DNA of 64,000 nt from Zhongshania aquimaris (GTDB lineage Bacteria; Pseudomonadota; Gammaproteobacteria; Pseudomonadales; Spongiibacteraceae): the NCBI RefSeq assembly GCF_019312595.1, contig NZ_JAHWDQ010000005.1, positions 124,001 to 188,000 on the forward strand, given 5' to 3'. Positions within the stretch are counted from its first letter, which is position 1; the number at the start of each line of letters is the position of its first letter. This document shows, piece after piece, positions 42,893 to 51,607 of this stretch. A program made the translations under genes and the position numbers. Under the pieces are notes generated by a model that did no database searches, was not told the DNA's origin, and saw nothing but the letters and a program-made list of their open reading frames with translations.

Positions 42893-43930
42893 ATGACCCC
42901 AGTCACCAATAGACAGCTTTATTTACATCAGCGTCCTGTAGGCGTTCCGACCGCGGACGATATCCGTTTGCGAACCGTGGACGTGCCTTCGCTGGCCGAC
43001 GGCGAAGTATTGATCGAGAATCATTACTTATCTTTGGATCCAGCAATTCGGGACTGGATGAGTGGTAACGATACGTATATGGCTCCTATTGCCATTGGTG
43101 AGAGTATCAGAAGCACCACGCTGGGAAAGGTGTTGGAGAGTCGTCATCCAGATTTTGTTGCGGGAGACTATGTCCAAGGTTTGGCGGTTAACGCCTGGGA
43201 GGAGTACACCGTCAACTCAGGAGAAGTACTTACAAAGGTGGTGAATGATGGTAAGTATCCACCGCGCTACTATTTAAGCATCTTCAGTGGCGCCATGGGT
43301 TTAACGCCATATTTTGGTATGTTAGAGCTCGGTCGTCCGGTAGCGGGTGAAACGGTATTAATCAGTGCGGCTGCCGGTGCGGTTGGTTCAATTGCGGGTC
43401 AAATAGCGAAGATAAAAGGTTGTCGAGTTGTTGGCTTAACAGGATCAAATGATAAGGCAAGCTGGCTTATTAATGAGCTAGGGTTTGACGCGGTTATTAA
43501 TTATAAAGACTGTGATAATTTGGCTGAAGAAATCGCCAGCGTATGCCCTGAGCGGGTAAATATATTCTTCGATAACGTTGGTGGAGAAATACTTGATGCT
43601 GCGCTACTTAATATCGCGGACCATGCGCGTATCGTTTTTTGCGGTGCGATTTCAAGCTACAACGCGAGTGGGCCGGTACCAGGGCCGTATAACTATTGGC
43701 AAATTCTGGCTCATAGCGCAACGGTTAAGGGCTTGCTGACGACAAATTACGTAGATCAATTCGATGCCGCAAATGCTGAAATACGGGGGTGGCTTGAGTC
43801 GGGAAAGTTACGTTTTAACGAAGATATTGTAGATGGAATAGAGAATACCGTTGATGCCTATGCGCGCCTATTTTCTGGCATGAACAAGGGTAAACTTTTG
43901 GTAAGGCTGGCTGCGGCTGATCAGCAATAA
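42893..43930 (+). CDS. NADP-dependent medium-chain oxidoreductase, CurA/PTGR-like (4 of 4)
   Basis: This 345-residue zinc-free MDR protein has ISAAAGAVGSIAGQIAKIKG and VNIFFDNVGGEILDAALLNI. It is the closest paralogue of the 7958 protein, sharing long runs around DAALLN and PVPGPYN, so one probably arose by duplication of the other. TAGGAA lies eight bases before the ATG. It should reduce an enone double bond with NADPH. It is divergent from the SRPBCC operon and followed by a TonB receptor with its own operator. Confidence 0.9.
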   Translation: MTPVTNRQLYLHQRPVGVPTADDIRLRTVDVPSLADGEVLIENHYLSLDPAIRDWMSGNDTYMAPIAIGESIRSTTLGKVLESRHPDFVAGDYVQGLAVNAWEEYTVNSGEVLTKVVNDGKYPPRYYLSIFSGAMGLTPYFGMLELGRPVAGETVLISAAAGAVGSIAGQIAKIKGCRVVGLTGSNDKASWLINELGFDAVINYKDCDNLAEEIASVCPERVNIFFDNVGGEILDAALLNIADHARIVFCGAISSYNASGPVPGPYNYWQILAHSATVKGLLTTNYVDQFDAANAEIRGWLESGKLRFNEDIVDGIENTVDAYARLFSGMNKGKLLVRLAAADQQ

Positions 43931-44088
43931 AAATTTTGAGTAATTAATGTGATTCTGTAAATCAATAACTCTTCAGATCTTAGGTGTGTCGATAGGTAGC
44001 ATTTTCTGACATAACTAAGATCGTTGTGTCAAAAATTCTCAGTTTAAGAATCTACGCTTACCGAGAATAAATAGACCTTAAATTTAAA

Positions 44089-44106
44089 AAACAATCATAC
44101 TTGTTT
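44089..44106. promoter_or_regulatory. Shared cluster operator, site 9, overlapping a candidate -35
   Basis: AAACAATCATACTTGTTT has a perfect left arm and six of seven bases on the right. TTGTTT (44101-44106) is followed after 17 bases by TAGGAT (44124-44129), a plausible sigma-70 pair for the TonB receptor at 44190. A protein bound to the palindrome would block that -35. Confidence 0.65.
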
Positions 44107-44189
44107 AATTTTAAAATCGCTGCTAGGATTCAGTACATATTGCCATTGTGAGATTGATTGGCTCTATAAAAATAACTTAGGGGATAGGT

Positions 44190-46457
44190 ATGTCTTTTAT
44201 AGATAACGACAATAAATTAATATGCAAGTCGCTGGGCATCATTGTTATGGCCGGCGGTACATCGATTGCTACACCAGTATATGCCGAAGGTGCTAGAACT
44301 TTAGAAGAGGTCGTGGTCACGGCACGGAAACGTGAAGAGAGCATACAAGATGTACCGGTAGCGGTAAGCGCAATTGCAGGTGACGATGTTAAAAACGCAT
44401 TTACCTTAGATACTACGTCGCTTGCTCAATTTGCCCCTAACGTTGTTATGGATACTATTGAAGCAGGGACCCCCGCAGGTGGTGGTTTTGCGATACGCGG
44501 AATCAGCTACCAAGATGTTGAAAAGGCATTTGATCCCACGGTATTGGTCGCTGTAGATGGTGTGCCAATGGCGACAGGTACTGGCCAAGTTTTCGATCTG
44601 CTTGATATTGAGCGTATAGAAGTGCTGCGCGGCCCGCAAGGAACCTTGTTCGGAAAAAATGTCGTCGGTGGTCTTATCAATATTCATCGCGAAAGGCCTC
44701 GGACTGACGAAGTGAGCGGTAAGGTTCGCACTCGTTTAGGTACATACGGAAAGCATGATCTAGAAGCTTTGTATAACTATGGTGAAGAGGAATGGGCAGT
44801 TAAACTAACCGCTTCAACATTAAACCAAAGTAAGGGCTATACCAAAAATTCAGTTGCCGGTGACATGGGTAAAAAGGACACCGATCGCGCCGGTGTGCAT
44901 TGGCTATTTGATGCTTCTGATAGTGTTACTCTGCAAGCTCAATACAATTACTCCAATATGGAAGGTATCGCTGCTGCTACCTTAGGAACGGCCACTGATA
45001 GTTCAGATACTTTTTGCGGCTTCTACCAAGCAAATGGTTTTGACTGTGGCGGAGAATTCGGTCAAACAATTCGTCCCGCTGGCGAAAGTTCTGATCGCCG
45101 CCGTAGCTACGCCAATTATCGCGGTGCAGTGGGCCTAGAAACCCATCAAGCCATTTGGCAAATAGACTCTGATCTTAATGATTCGTTGACGTTGACCTAT
45201 GTGGGAGGATGGTTGACCTCTGCTGATGAGTACAAAGCGGATTTTGATGGAAGTCCGGCGACCCTGTATCACGTCAATCGGTTTGGCGATTACAACCAAG
45301 TAACGCATGAGATTCGTATCAGTAGCGACGCCGGCGGAAATTTACTTTGGCAAGCAGGCGTTTTCTCAGCCAATTCAGATGCCACGTCTAATCAGTTAAC
45401 ACAAATATTTTCAACTGACTGGTCTCCCTTCTCACAAACAGAGACTTCATCTGAATCGCACTCGGTATTCTTTGAGGGTGACTATAGTATGTTGGATAGC
45501 AAGTTAACGCTAACCGCCGGTACTCGCTTTATCACTGAAACAAAGAGAATGGACCGTGATGTTTTTGATGTAACGGCGGGCACATATAATGTTGGGCCAA
45601 ATGCTGGCGGTGAGCGTACCGATAATGATTGGATTTATCGTTTGGGCGCGCGTTACCAGTTCACCGACGATTTAATGGCTTACGTCACTAACTCTACTGG
45701 TTTCCGAAGTGGTGGTTTTTCTCCGCGGGCATCGTCGCCGGAGTCACTCTCTGAAGGGTTTGGCGCTGAAACCCTGAATAACTGGGAGGCGGGAATAAAG
45801 TCTACTGTTATGGATGGCAAGCTAAAGTTAAATGCCACCGTATTTCATATGATTTATGAGGATATGCAAACAGAAGTGTCTCTACCCGCACCAAGTATTC
45901 CTGAAGGTCAGGAGCAAGCGATACGTAACATAGGCGAGGCCGAATTCAACGGTGTTGAGTTGGAGTTTGATCTGTTACTAACAGATTGGTGGCGCTTCTC
46001 TGGTAACGTAGGTTATTTGGATGCTAAGTATACGGATTTCGTTGCTGACATTTATGGTGATGGTATTGTTGCGGATGAATCAGGATTAAAACTGCGTCGT
46101 GCACCAGAAATAACCTACTCGGTTCAGAATGTATTGGATTGGTCGGTGAGCGGTGGCTTGTTGAGCTGGCGGGTGAGTTACTCATGGCGTGATGATTACG
46201 AGGCAACCTTGACTAATCATCCCGGTACGCAAATAGAAGCATTTGGTTTGCTAGACTCTTCTTTAACTTATGAGCGTGATGAATGGCGTGTGTCGTTGTT
46301 CGGCCGTAATTTAACTGATGACGATAGTTTTTCTCACGACTATGTTGTTGCACCAAATCGTCCTCAGCCAGGTGTCCAGAATCAAGGTTCATTTTGGAAG
46401 TTTGCAACAGTTAGATCGCCGCGTGAGTTTGGTTTGGAAGTGACTTATAGCTTCTAA
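44190..46457 (+). CDS. TonB-dependent outer-membrane receptor (3 of 4)
   Basis: This 755-residue receptor has a signal peptide (GIIVMAGGTSIATPVYAEG), LEEVVVTARKREES as TonB-box region, and a plug with IRGISYQDVEKAFDPTVLVAVDG and IEVLRGPQGTLFGKN. The barrel ends in LEVTYSF. A good SD (AGGGGATAGG) precedes the ATG. Operator site 9 lies just upstream. Like the receptors at 20999 and 28892 it belongs to the FyuA/FecA-like group common in oligotrophic marine degraders. Ligand is unknown but likely the pathway substrate. Confidence 0.93.
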   Translation: MSFIDNDNKLICKSLGIIVMAGGTSIATPVYAEGARTLEEVVVTARKREESIQDVPVAVSAIAGDDVKNAFTLDTTSLAQFAPNVVMDTIEAGTPAGGGFAIRGISYQDVEKAFDPTVLVAVDGVPMATGTGQVFDLLDIERIEVLRGPQGTLFGKNVVGGLINIHRERPRTDEVSGKVRTRLGTYGKHDLEALYNYGEEEWAVKLTASTLNQSKGYTKNSVAGDMGKKDTDRAGVHWLFDASDSVTLQAQYNYSNMEGIAAATLGTATDSSDTFCGFYQANGFDCGGEFGQTIRPAGESSDRRRSYANYRGAVGLETHQAIWQIDSDLNDSLTLTYVGGWLTSADEYKADFDGSPATLYHVNRFGDYNQVTHEIRISSDAGGNLLWQAGVFSANSDATSNQLTQIFSTDWSPFSQTETSSESHSVFFEGDYSMLDSKLTLTAGTRFITETKRMDRDVFDVTAGTYNVGPNAGGERTDNDWIYRLGARYQFTDDLMAYVTNSTGFRSGGFSPRASSPESLSEGFGAETLNNWEAGIKSTVMDGKLKLNATVFHMIYEDMQTEVSLPAPSIPEGQEQAIRNIGEAEFNGVELEFDLLLTDWWRFSGNVGYLDAKYTDFVADIYGDGIVADESGLKLRRAPEITYSVQNVLDWSVSGGLLSWRVSYSWRDDYEATLTNHPGTQIEAFGLLDSSLTYERDEWRVSLFGRNLTDDDSFSHDYVVAPNRPQPGVQNQGSFWKFATVRSPREFGLEVTYSF

Positions 46458-46780
46458 ATAGCGATTTTAGCAAGATACCAGTTAATAAGAAAAAGGTCTG
46501 AATGCCCATTAGTAATAAACGAGATATGATATCTCTGTTTTTACTTGGGCATTCATTCATTGTATTTTTGAATTTTTATAAACTGATTTTTCAGTATGAT
46601 AAGACGTAAGAGATTAATGTAGTAAAATTGAGTGTGATTTGAGAGAGTTCTTTAAAGCACCTAATTATTATATCTTTTGATTTACGATAATGAATATTCA
46701 GTGATGTTTGTCGTTAACAATTGAGTCAAGGCATAGAACGCCTAGAGCTTGTCTGACTGCCAGTCAGGTGGGAGTATAAA
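46458..46780. other. 323-base gap between TonB receptor and PpiC gene
   Basis: No coding frame is supported. The stretch holds the long hairpin at 46500-46554 and otherwise AT-rich sequence with no copy of the cluster operator. The shift to this operator-free zone marks the right-hand edge of the putative regulon. Confidence 0.6.
46500..46554. repeat. Long interrupted hairpin, 25 base pairs
   Basis: Outer arms GAATGCCCA (46500-46508) and TGGGCATTC (46546-46554), middle arms AGTAA/TTACT and AAAC/GTTT, and an inner GAGATAT/ATATCTC form one nearly continuous stem with small bulges and a one-base loop. There is no downstream T-run. It may stop or protect the receptor mRNA or be a remnant of a mobile repeat. 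Confidence 0.6.
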
Positions 46781-47713
46781 ATGTATCGAGTTCTCCGCGA
46801 ACCCTTGCTGCACTTTCTATTAATCGGGATTGGCATGTTTGTGGTTTTTGCTTACCTAAATCCCAGCTCGATGGACGATCCCCGCCGAATTAGCGTGTCG
46901 CGAGCTGACCTGTTGACGTTTATGCAGTATCAAGCGCGGGCGATTGATGGCGAGCGTCTGAATATTATCTTAGACCAGTTGCCAGAAGATAAGATGCAGA
47001 AAGTGATCGACGATTATGTGCGTGAGGAAGTACTTTTTCGCGAAGCTAAATCGCTGGGTCTTGATCGTTATGATTACACTGCCAAGCGTAGGCTTGTTCA
47101 ACGAATGGAATACACATTACGTGATCTCGTTGATTCTGTAGACATATCTCAGGAAACCCTTTCGAAATACTATGCTCAGCATCAAGCTGCGTATTATGTC
47201 GAGTCTGAAATTACTTTCACCCATGTATTCATAAGCACAAAAAATCGCGTCCCAGAAGCGGCGTTGCTGGTTGCGGAGAGAACATTACAGCAACTCCAGC
47301 AGCGACGAGAATTGTTTAATCACGCGACCAGTTACGGCGATCGTTTTTTATACCATTCAAATTATATAGGCAAGGGGGCACAGACGGTACTCGATCACTT
47401 TGGTGCTGGTTTTCAGCAACAAGTGTTCGCTCTGAGTGAGGACACGCTTAATACTTGGCAGGGCCCAATTCTGTCTGAATACGGTTATCATCTAGTTCAA
47501 GTTGCTAGTATTAAAAAGGGGTATCAGCCGGAGCTCAAAGAAGTTTATGCCCGCGTTATGTCGGATGCACAAAGATATGAGCAGCAAAAGCTATTAGACG
47601 GGGCTATTGATGTGATTGTCGCTGATTATAAAATCTTCGTGGAAAAAGACGGTATTACGTCGGGGTCTGGTTTGGCGTCTCAGCCCGTAACAGTTACCTT
47701 GGATGCCTCGTGA
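46781..47713 (+). CDS. Membrane-anchored PpiC-type peptidyl-prolyl cis-trans isomerase
   Basis: This 310-residue protein has one N-terminal membrane anchor (LLHFLLIGIGMFVVFAYLN, residues 9-27), a SurA-like chaperone region and a rotamase domain at about 130-235. That domain contains ESEITFTHVFIS and VFALSEDTLNTWQGPILSEYGYHLVQV. GGGAG precedes the ATG. It would help fold envelope proteins. Its stop overlaps the GTG start of the HupE/UreJ gene, so the two are coupled, and a DUF3604 gene follows. The trio suggests a dedicated folding factor for an exported or membrane partner. Confidence 0.87.
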   Translation: MYRVLREPLLHFLLIGIGMFVVFAYLNPSSMDDPRRISVSRADLLTFMQYQARAIDGERLNIILDQLPEDKMQKVIDDYVREEVLFREAKSLGLDRYDYTAKRRLVQRMEYTLRDLVDSVDISQETLSKYYAQHQAAYYVESEITFTHVFISTKNRVPEAALLVAERTLQQLQQRRELFNHATSYGDRFLYHSNYIGKGAQTVLDHFGAGFQQQVFALSEDTLNTWQGPILSEYGYHLVQVASIKKGYQPELKEVYARVMSDAQRYEQQKLLDGAIDVIVADYKIFVEKDGITSGSGLASQPVTVTLDAS

Positions 47714-48717
47714 AGTTTCTAATTATAACGATGATGTTGCTGTCCTTGTCGCCTGGCGCGTGGGCTGATGATGCGCGGCCTGCGTATTTTTCTATAGTGG
47801 AAAAACAAGCTTTGGTGTACATGCTGAAATGGCGTATTCCCCCAACCATTTCCGCCTCTAACTTGCCGACCTTAGCCTTACCTGCTGATTGCAGTCACTT
47901 CCCTGATACTGTTTCTAGTGAGCGGGTGCTGATACAAACCCTACAAGGGCAGCGCTTGTATCAGTGTCAGCAAAGTTTATCTGGCGGTGATATTCAAATT
48001 TCTTATCCAGTATTTAATCCCTCATTGAGTAGCTTGGTAAAATACAACGCTTTGTCAGGTGAAAGTTACACTCGGATGCTCGCGCCCAATGAGTATAGCT
48101 GGACTATTCCAGAGACTGAAAGTGCCTATCAGGTTGCGTTGGATTATACGCGCTTGGGTATACAGCACATATGGGAGGGAATAGATCATCTATTGTTTTT
48201 GCTATGCTTGGTCTGGATCGCCGGTTCATTCTCACGAATTTTAATAACAGTAACGGGGTTCACCTTATCTCATTCCTTCACCTTGGCGTTGTCTGCCTTA
48301 GATCTAGTGCACCTTCCAGTCCCGCCTGTAGAGGCAGTCATAGCGCTGAGTATTGTTTTCCTCGCTACCGAAATTGCGAAAAGTAAGCGAGACAGTTTAA
48401 CTTGGAATTACCCGGTGGCGGTATCCACTGCGTTCGGCTTATTGCATGGCTTAGGTTTCGCCGCGGTACTCACCGAGATTGGTTTGCCACAGGTAGAGCT
48501 GGTGACGGGTTTGCTGTTTTTCAATGTTGGAGTGGAAGTTGGACAGCTCGTCTTTGTTACGATTGTAGCGCTAGTTATGTGGCTAGTGCGTCGGATGGCA
48601 GTCACCAACTCTTTCGCGTCACCTAAATATCACGATCTTGCTCGAGTTTGCTTCAGTTACACCATCGGTGTGTTTGCCACTTATTGGATGGTGGAGCGAT
48701 GTATGCAGTTTGTTTAA
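47710..48717 (+). CDS. HupE/UreJ-family membrane protein with exported N-terminal domain
   Basis: This 335-residue protein starts at a GTG that overlaps the preceding stop. A signal peptide (IITMMLLSLSPGAWA) leads an extracytoplasmic domain of about 120 residues. Several membrane segments follow, with the HupE/UreJ signature HIWEGIDHLLFLL, GFTLSHSFTLAL, GLLHGLGFAAVL and FNVGVEVGQL. These His/Asp residues in membrane helices suggest metal handling; classical HupE/UreJ proteins are nickel permeases. No urease or hydrogenase is in the window, so the transported ion is unknown. Confidence 0.87.
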   Translation: MKFLIITMMLLSLSPGAWADDARPAYFSIVEKQALVYMLKWRIPPTISASNLPTLALPADCSHFPDTVSSERVLIQTLQGQRLYQCQQSLSGGDIQISYPVFNPSLSSLVKYNALSGESYTRMLAPNEYSWTIPETESAYQVALDYTRLGIQHIWEGIDHLLFLLCLVWIAGSFSRILITVTGFTLSHSFTLALSALDLVHLPVPPVEAVIALSIVFLATEIAKSKRDSLTWNYPVAVSTAFGLLHGLGFAAVLTEIGLPQVELVTGLLFFNVGVEVGQLVFVTIVALVMWLVRRMAVTNSFASPKYHDLARVCFSYTIGVFATYWMVERCMQFV

Positions 48718-48848
48718 TGCCCTGACTCCCTACATCCTTGGATGTTAAAAGTCGGATAGAGTCGTGTAGATAAAGTTATATTTGTGCTGATGGCAGCACC
48801 CAGTTGGTGATGACGGGCATGGTTTAAAATACTTTTTTGGAGCTTTTA

Positions 48849-50747
48849 ATGTTTATTTCTGATCGTAGTCAAGGCCGATTTTTGTTTGGATCGCAATTCG
48901 CTGCGGGTATGTTCATTGCGGTGGCAATGCCTTTTGCGAGTGCCGCGGATAATGCCGTTAAAAATGCAGATGAGCAGCTACCTATTTATTCCTCTCCGGT
49001 ACGAGAAGGGAATACTAATCTGTATTGGGGGGACACGCATTTACATACTAGAGATTCCGCCGATGCCTACACAATGTTAACGCATCTCTCTCGTGAAGAC
49101 GCGTTTCGTTTCGCGCGTGGTGAAAAAGTAAAGGCCGATAACGGTATGCCAGTACGATTGCGCCGTCCTCTTGATTTTCTTGCGATTACTGACCATGCGG
49201 AATACTTAGGTATTTTTTCCCAGCTTGCGGATAATAATGCAAATTTAAAAGGTTGGAAGCTAGGTGAAGAGTGGCGAGATCTTTTGCAGAAGGGCATGAA
49301 CAAGGAGCTAACCTTGTCGTGGTCTATTGCGATTCAAGGCAGTGATGAGAAATATAAAGTACCGCTAGATTTACAAAAATCCATTTGGTCGGAGTCCGCA
49401 GAAGTTGCCGACAGGTATAATGAGCCGGGATTGTTTACAGCGTTTATAGGGTATGAGTGGACTTCTATGATTAGCGGTGACAACCTGCATCGGGTCGTCA
49501 TCTTTAAAGATGATGCCAAGCTCGCCTCGCAAGTCCTACCGTTTTCAGCACAGCACAGCACTGATCCTGTCGATTTATGGAATGCCCTAGCGGACTATGA
49601 AACTAAAACAGGTGGAGAAGTACTCGCGATAGCCCATAACGGAAACGTGAGTAATGGCCGCATGTTTGCCCCCACGGGAGTAGATGGAAAGCTGATTGAT
49701 TCCGCATATGCAGAAAAACGTGCACGCTGGGAACCTGTTTACGAAGCGACGCAAATTAAAGGTGACGGGGAAGCGCACCCCTATCTATCACCAGATGATG
49801 AATTTGCAGATTACGAAACCTGGGATCAGGGTAATATCACTCTGACTACTCCCAAAAAACCAGAAATGCTGCAGTACGAATACGTGCGCTCGGGACTTAA
49901 AGAGGGTCTTCGTCATGAGGCCAACTTAGGGACGAATCCGTTTAAATTTGGGCTAGTAGGTAGTACCGATTCTCACACGGGTCTCTCTACCCCTTATGAA
50001 GATAATTTTTTTGGTAAGTTTGGTGATGATGAACCGTCAGCAGACCGAACTAATAAGTTAATGGCGGGCCAATTGCAGGAAGTTTGGAAACTCGTTGCCA
50101 GTGGGCTTGCTGCGGTTTGGGCTGAGGAAAATACTCGATCATCATTATTTTCTGCCATCAAGCGACGTGAGGTGTATGCCACTACGGGGACACGTATTAC
50201 ACTCCGGTTTTTCGGCGGCTGGAGCTTCACCAATGATGATTTGCTCAGCTCTGATTTTGATCGCATAGGTTATATAAAGGGCGTGCCAATGGGCGGCGAC
50301 CTATTCGGTAAAGAGGTGAAAAGATCGCCCACCTTTATGGTGGCTGCGGCTCGCGATCCTCTGGGCGCAAATCTTGACAGAGTTCAGGTAGTTAAAGGCT
50401 GGTTAGATGATAAAGGCCTTACCCACGAAAAAGTATATGACGTCGCGCTTTCTGATGGTCGTAAGCTTGATAAGCGCAGTGGCAAAGCGCCAGCGGTAGG
50501 TAATACAGTTAATATAAAGGATGCGAGCTATAGCAATAGTATAGGTGATGCTGAACTAGCTACAGTTTGGACCGATCCTGATTTTAATTCTAGCCAAAAG
50601 GCATTTTATTATGTGCGGGTTTTAGAAATTCCAACGCCACGTTGGACCGCATACGATGTTAAGTATTTAGGTGCTGATATTACAAATGATGCGCCAATGT
50701 TCGTTCAGGAGCGCGCCTACTCGTCGCCGATTTGGTACACGCCATAG
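48849..50747 (+). CDS. Exported DUF3604 protein
   Basis: The protein is 632 residues from the ATG at 48849, which has GGAG six bases upstream; a TTG at 48837 is the longer option. A signal peptide ends near ASAAD. The DUF3604 core starts with LYWGDTHLHTRDSADAY, then DFLAITDHAEYLG, IAHNGNVSNGRMF and GLVGSTDSHTGLS. These His and Asp residues are arranged as in PHP-type metal hydrolases. No enzyme activity is established for the family that I know of. Its link to HupE/UreJ suggests the metal may be supplied in the periplasm. Confidence 0.9.
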   Translation: MFISDRSQGRFLFGSQFAAGMFIAVAMPFASAADNAVKNADEQLPIYSSPVREGNTNLYWGDTHLHTRDSADAYTMLTHLSREDAFRFARGEKVKADNGMPVRLRRPLDFLAITDHAEYLGIFSQLADNNANLKGWKLGEEWRDLLQKGMNKELTLSWSIAIQGSDEKYKVPLDLQKSIWSESAEVADRYNEPGLFTAFIGYEWTSMISGDNLHRVVIFKDDAKLASQVLPFSAQHSTDPVDLWNALADYETKTGGEVLAIAHNGNVSNGRMFAPTGVDGKLIDSAYAEKRARWEPVYEATQIKGDGEAHPYLSPDDEFADYETWDQGNITLTTPKKPEMLQYEYVRSGLKEGLRHEANLGTNPFKFGLVGSTDSHTGLSTPYEDNFFGKFGDDEPSADRTNKLMAGQLQEVWKLVASGLAAVWAEENTRSSLFSAIKRREVYATTGTRITLRFFGGWSFTNDDLLSSDFDRIGYIKGVPMGGDLFGKEVKRSPTFMVAAARDPLGANLDRVQVVKGWLDDKGLTHEKVYDVALSDGRKLDKRSGKAPAVGNTVNIKDASYSNSIGDAELATVWTDPDFNSSQKAFYYVRVLEIPTPRWTAYDVKYLGADITNDAPMFVQERAYSSPIWYTP

Positions 50748-50779
50748 TGCTTTGTTTTTTTATATCTTAGAGAATCGGC

Positions 50780-50819
50780 ATAAGTAATCTTGGCGTTTGC
50801 AGGCGAATAGATTACTTAT
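50780..50819. terminator. Hairpin between convergent genes
   Basis: ATAAGTAATCT (50780-50790) and AGATTACTTAT (50809-50819) form a perfect 11-bp stem with an 18-base loop. It lies between the convergent DUF3604 and RluA-type genes. A U-run is missing, so its termination role is tentative. Confidence 0.45.
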
Positions 50820-50911
50820 TGCGCTAAGAAAGATGTCGGATAAGATTGATAAGTGCTTTAAGGAATAATACGAATACTAACGTAGCATTCGGTAGTTGCG
50901 AATACTTAGCT

Positions 50912-51583
50912 TTAAAACGGACAGGTGCAATTCACTGACATTCGCTGTCCCGTCGCTGGGTGGTCAAATTCGATTGACGCTGCATGCAGCAGTAATCTCG
51001 GCGCTAGTTGCGTCGAGTTTTCGCGGTGGTATAAATCGCATCCTAAAATGGGATGGCCAATGGCAAGGCTGTGGATTCTTAGTTGGTGAGTTCGCCCTGT
51101 TAATGGGGTGAAAAGTACGCGACTACGTATTGGGCTCGTCAGGCGGGCAATGACTTTAAAATGACTTTGCGCGCCTTTGCCGCTTTTTTCACAGAGCTTT
51201 AATACGGGAAAGTTTTCTGGATCCTTCGCTATTGCAGCATTGATGATTCCCGCATCGTCCTCTATATGGCCGAGTAATTCACTAATATAGGTTTTGTTGA
51301 CGCTACGGTTTTGAAACTGTCTAGTCAGATTGGCGTTGGCGTTTTTGTTTAGCGCTAAAACCATAATGCCCGATGTGCCAAAATCCAGGCGGTGGGCTAA
51401 GGTGATACTGGGGAATAGTTGCACCATACGGTAGTGAACGGAATCTTTATTTAATGGGTTTTTTCCAGAAAGGCTTAGCAAGCCACTTGGCTTGTTAAGC
51501 AGCAAGATATGTTCATCTTGATAGAGGATGTCGATCTCATCTGCGCAAAGCGGCGCGATAAAGTCGTCAGCAGGCGTAGTCAA
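50912..51583 (-). CDS. RluA-family pseudouridine synthase
   Basis: This 223-residue protein has the RluA/RsuA-fold catalytic motif HRLDFGTSGIMVLAL (catalytic Asp in RLD) and LTGRTHQLRIHSLAIGHPILG. It isomerises a uridine in rRNA and/or tRNA. Its length fits E. coli RluA, which acts on 23S rRNA and tRNA, better than RluC/D, which carry an S4 domain. The frame opens with a TTG and no strong SD. No ATG offers a full-length alternative. It is a housekeeping gene at the edge of the catabolic region. Confidence 0.9.
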   Translation of the reverse strand: MTTPADDFIAPLCADEIDILYQDEHILLLNKPSGLLSLSGKNPLNKDSVHYRMVQLFPSITLAHRLDFGTSGIMVLALNKNANANLTRQFQNRSVNKTYISELLGHIEDDAGIINAAIAKDPENFPVLKLCEKSGKGAQSHFKVIARLTSPIRSRVLFTPLTGRTHQLRIHSLAIGHPILGCDLYHRENSTQLAPRLLLHAASIEFDHPATGQRMSVNCTCPF

Positions 51584-51607
51584 AGGTAGGTACGAGGGCG
51601 AATAATA

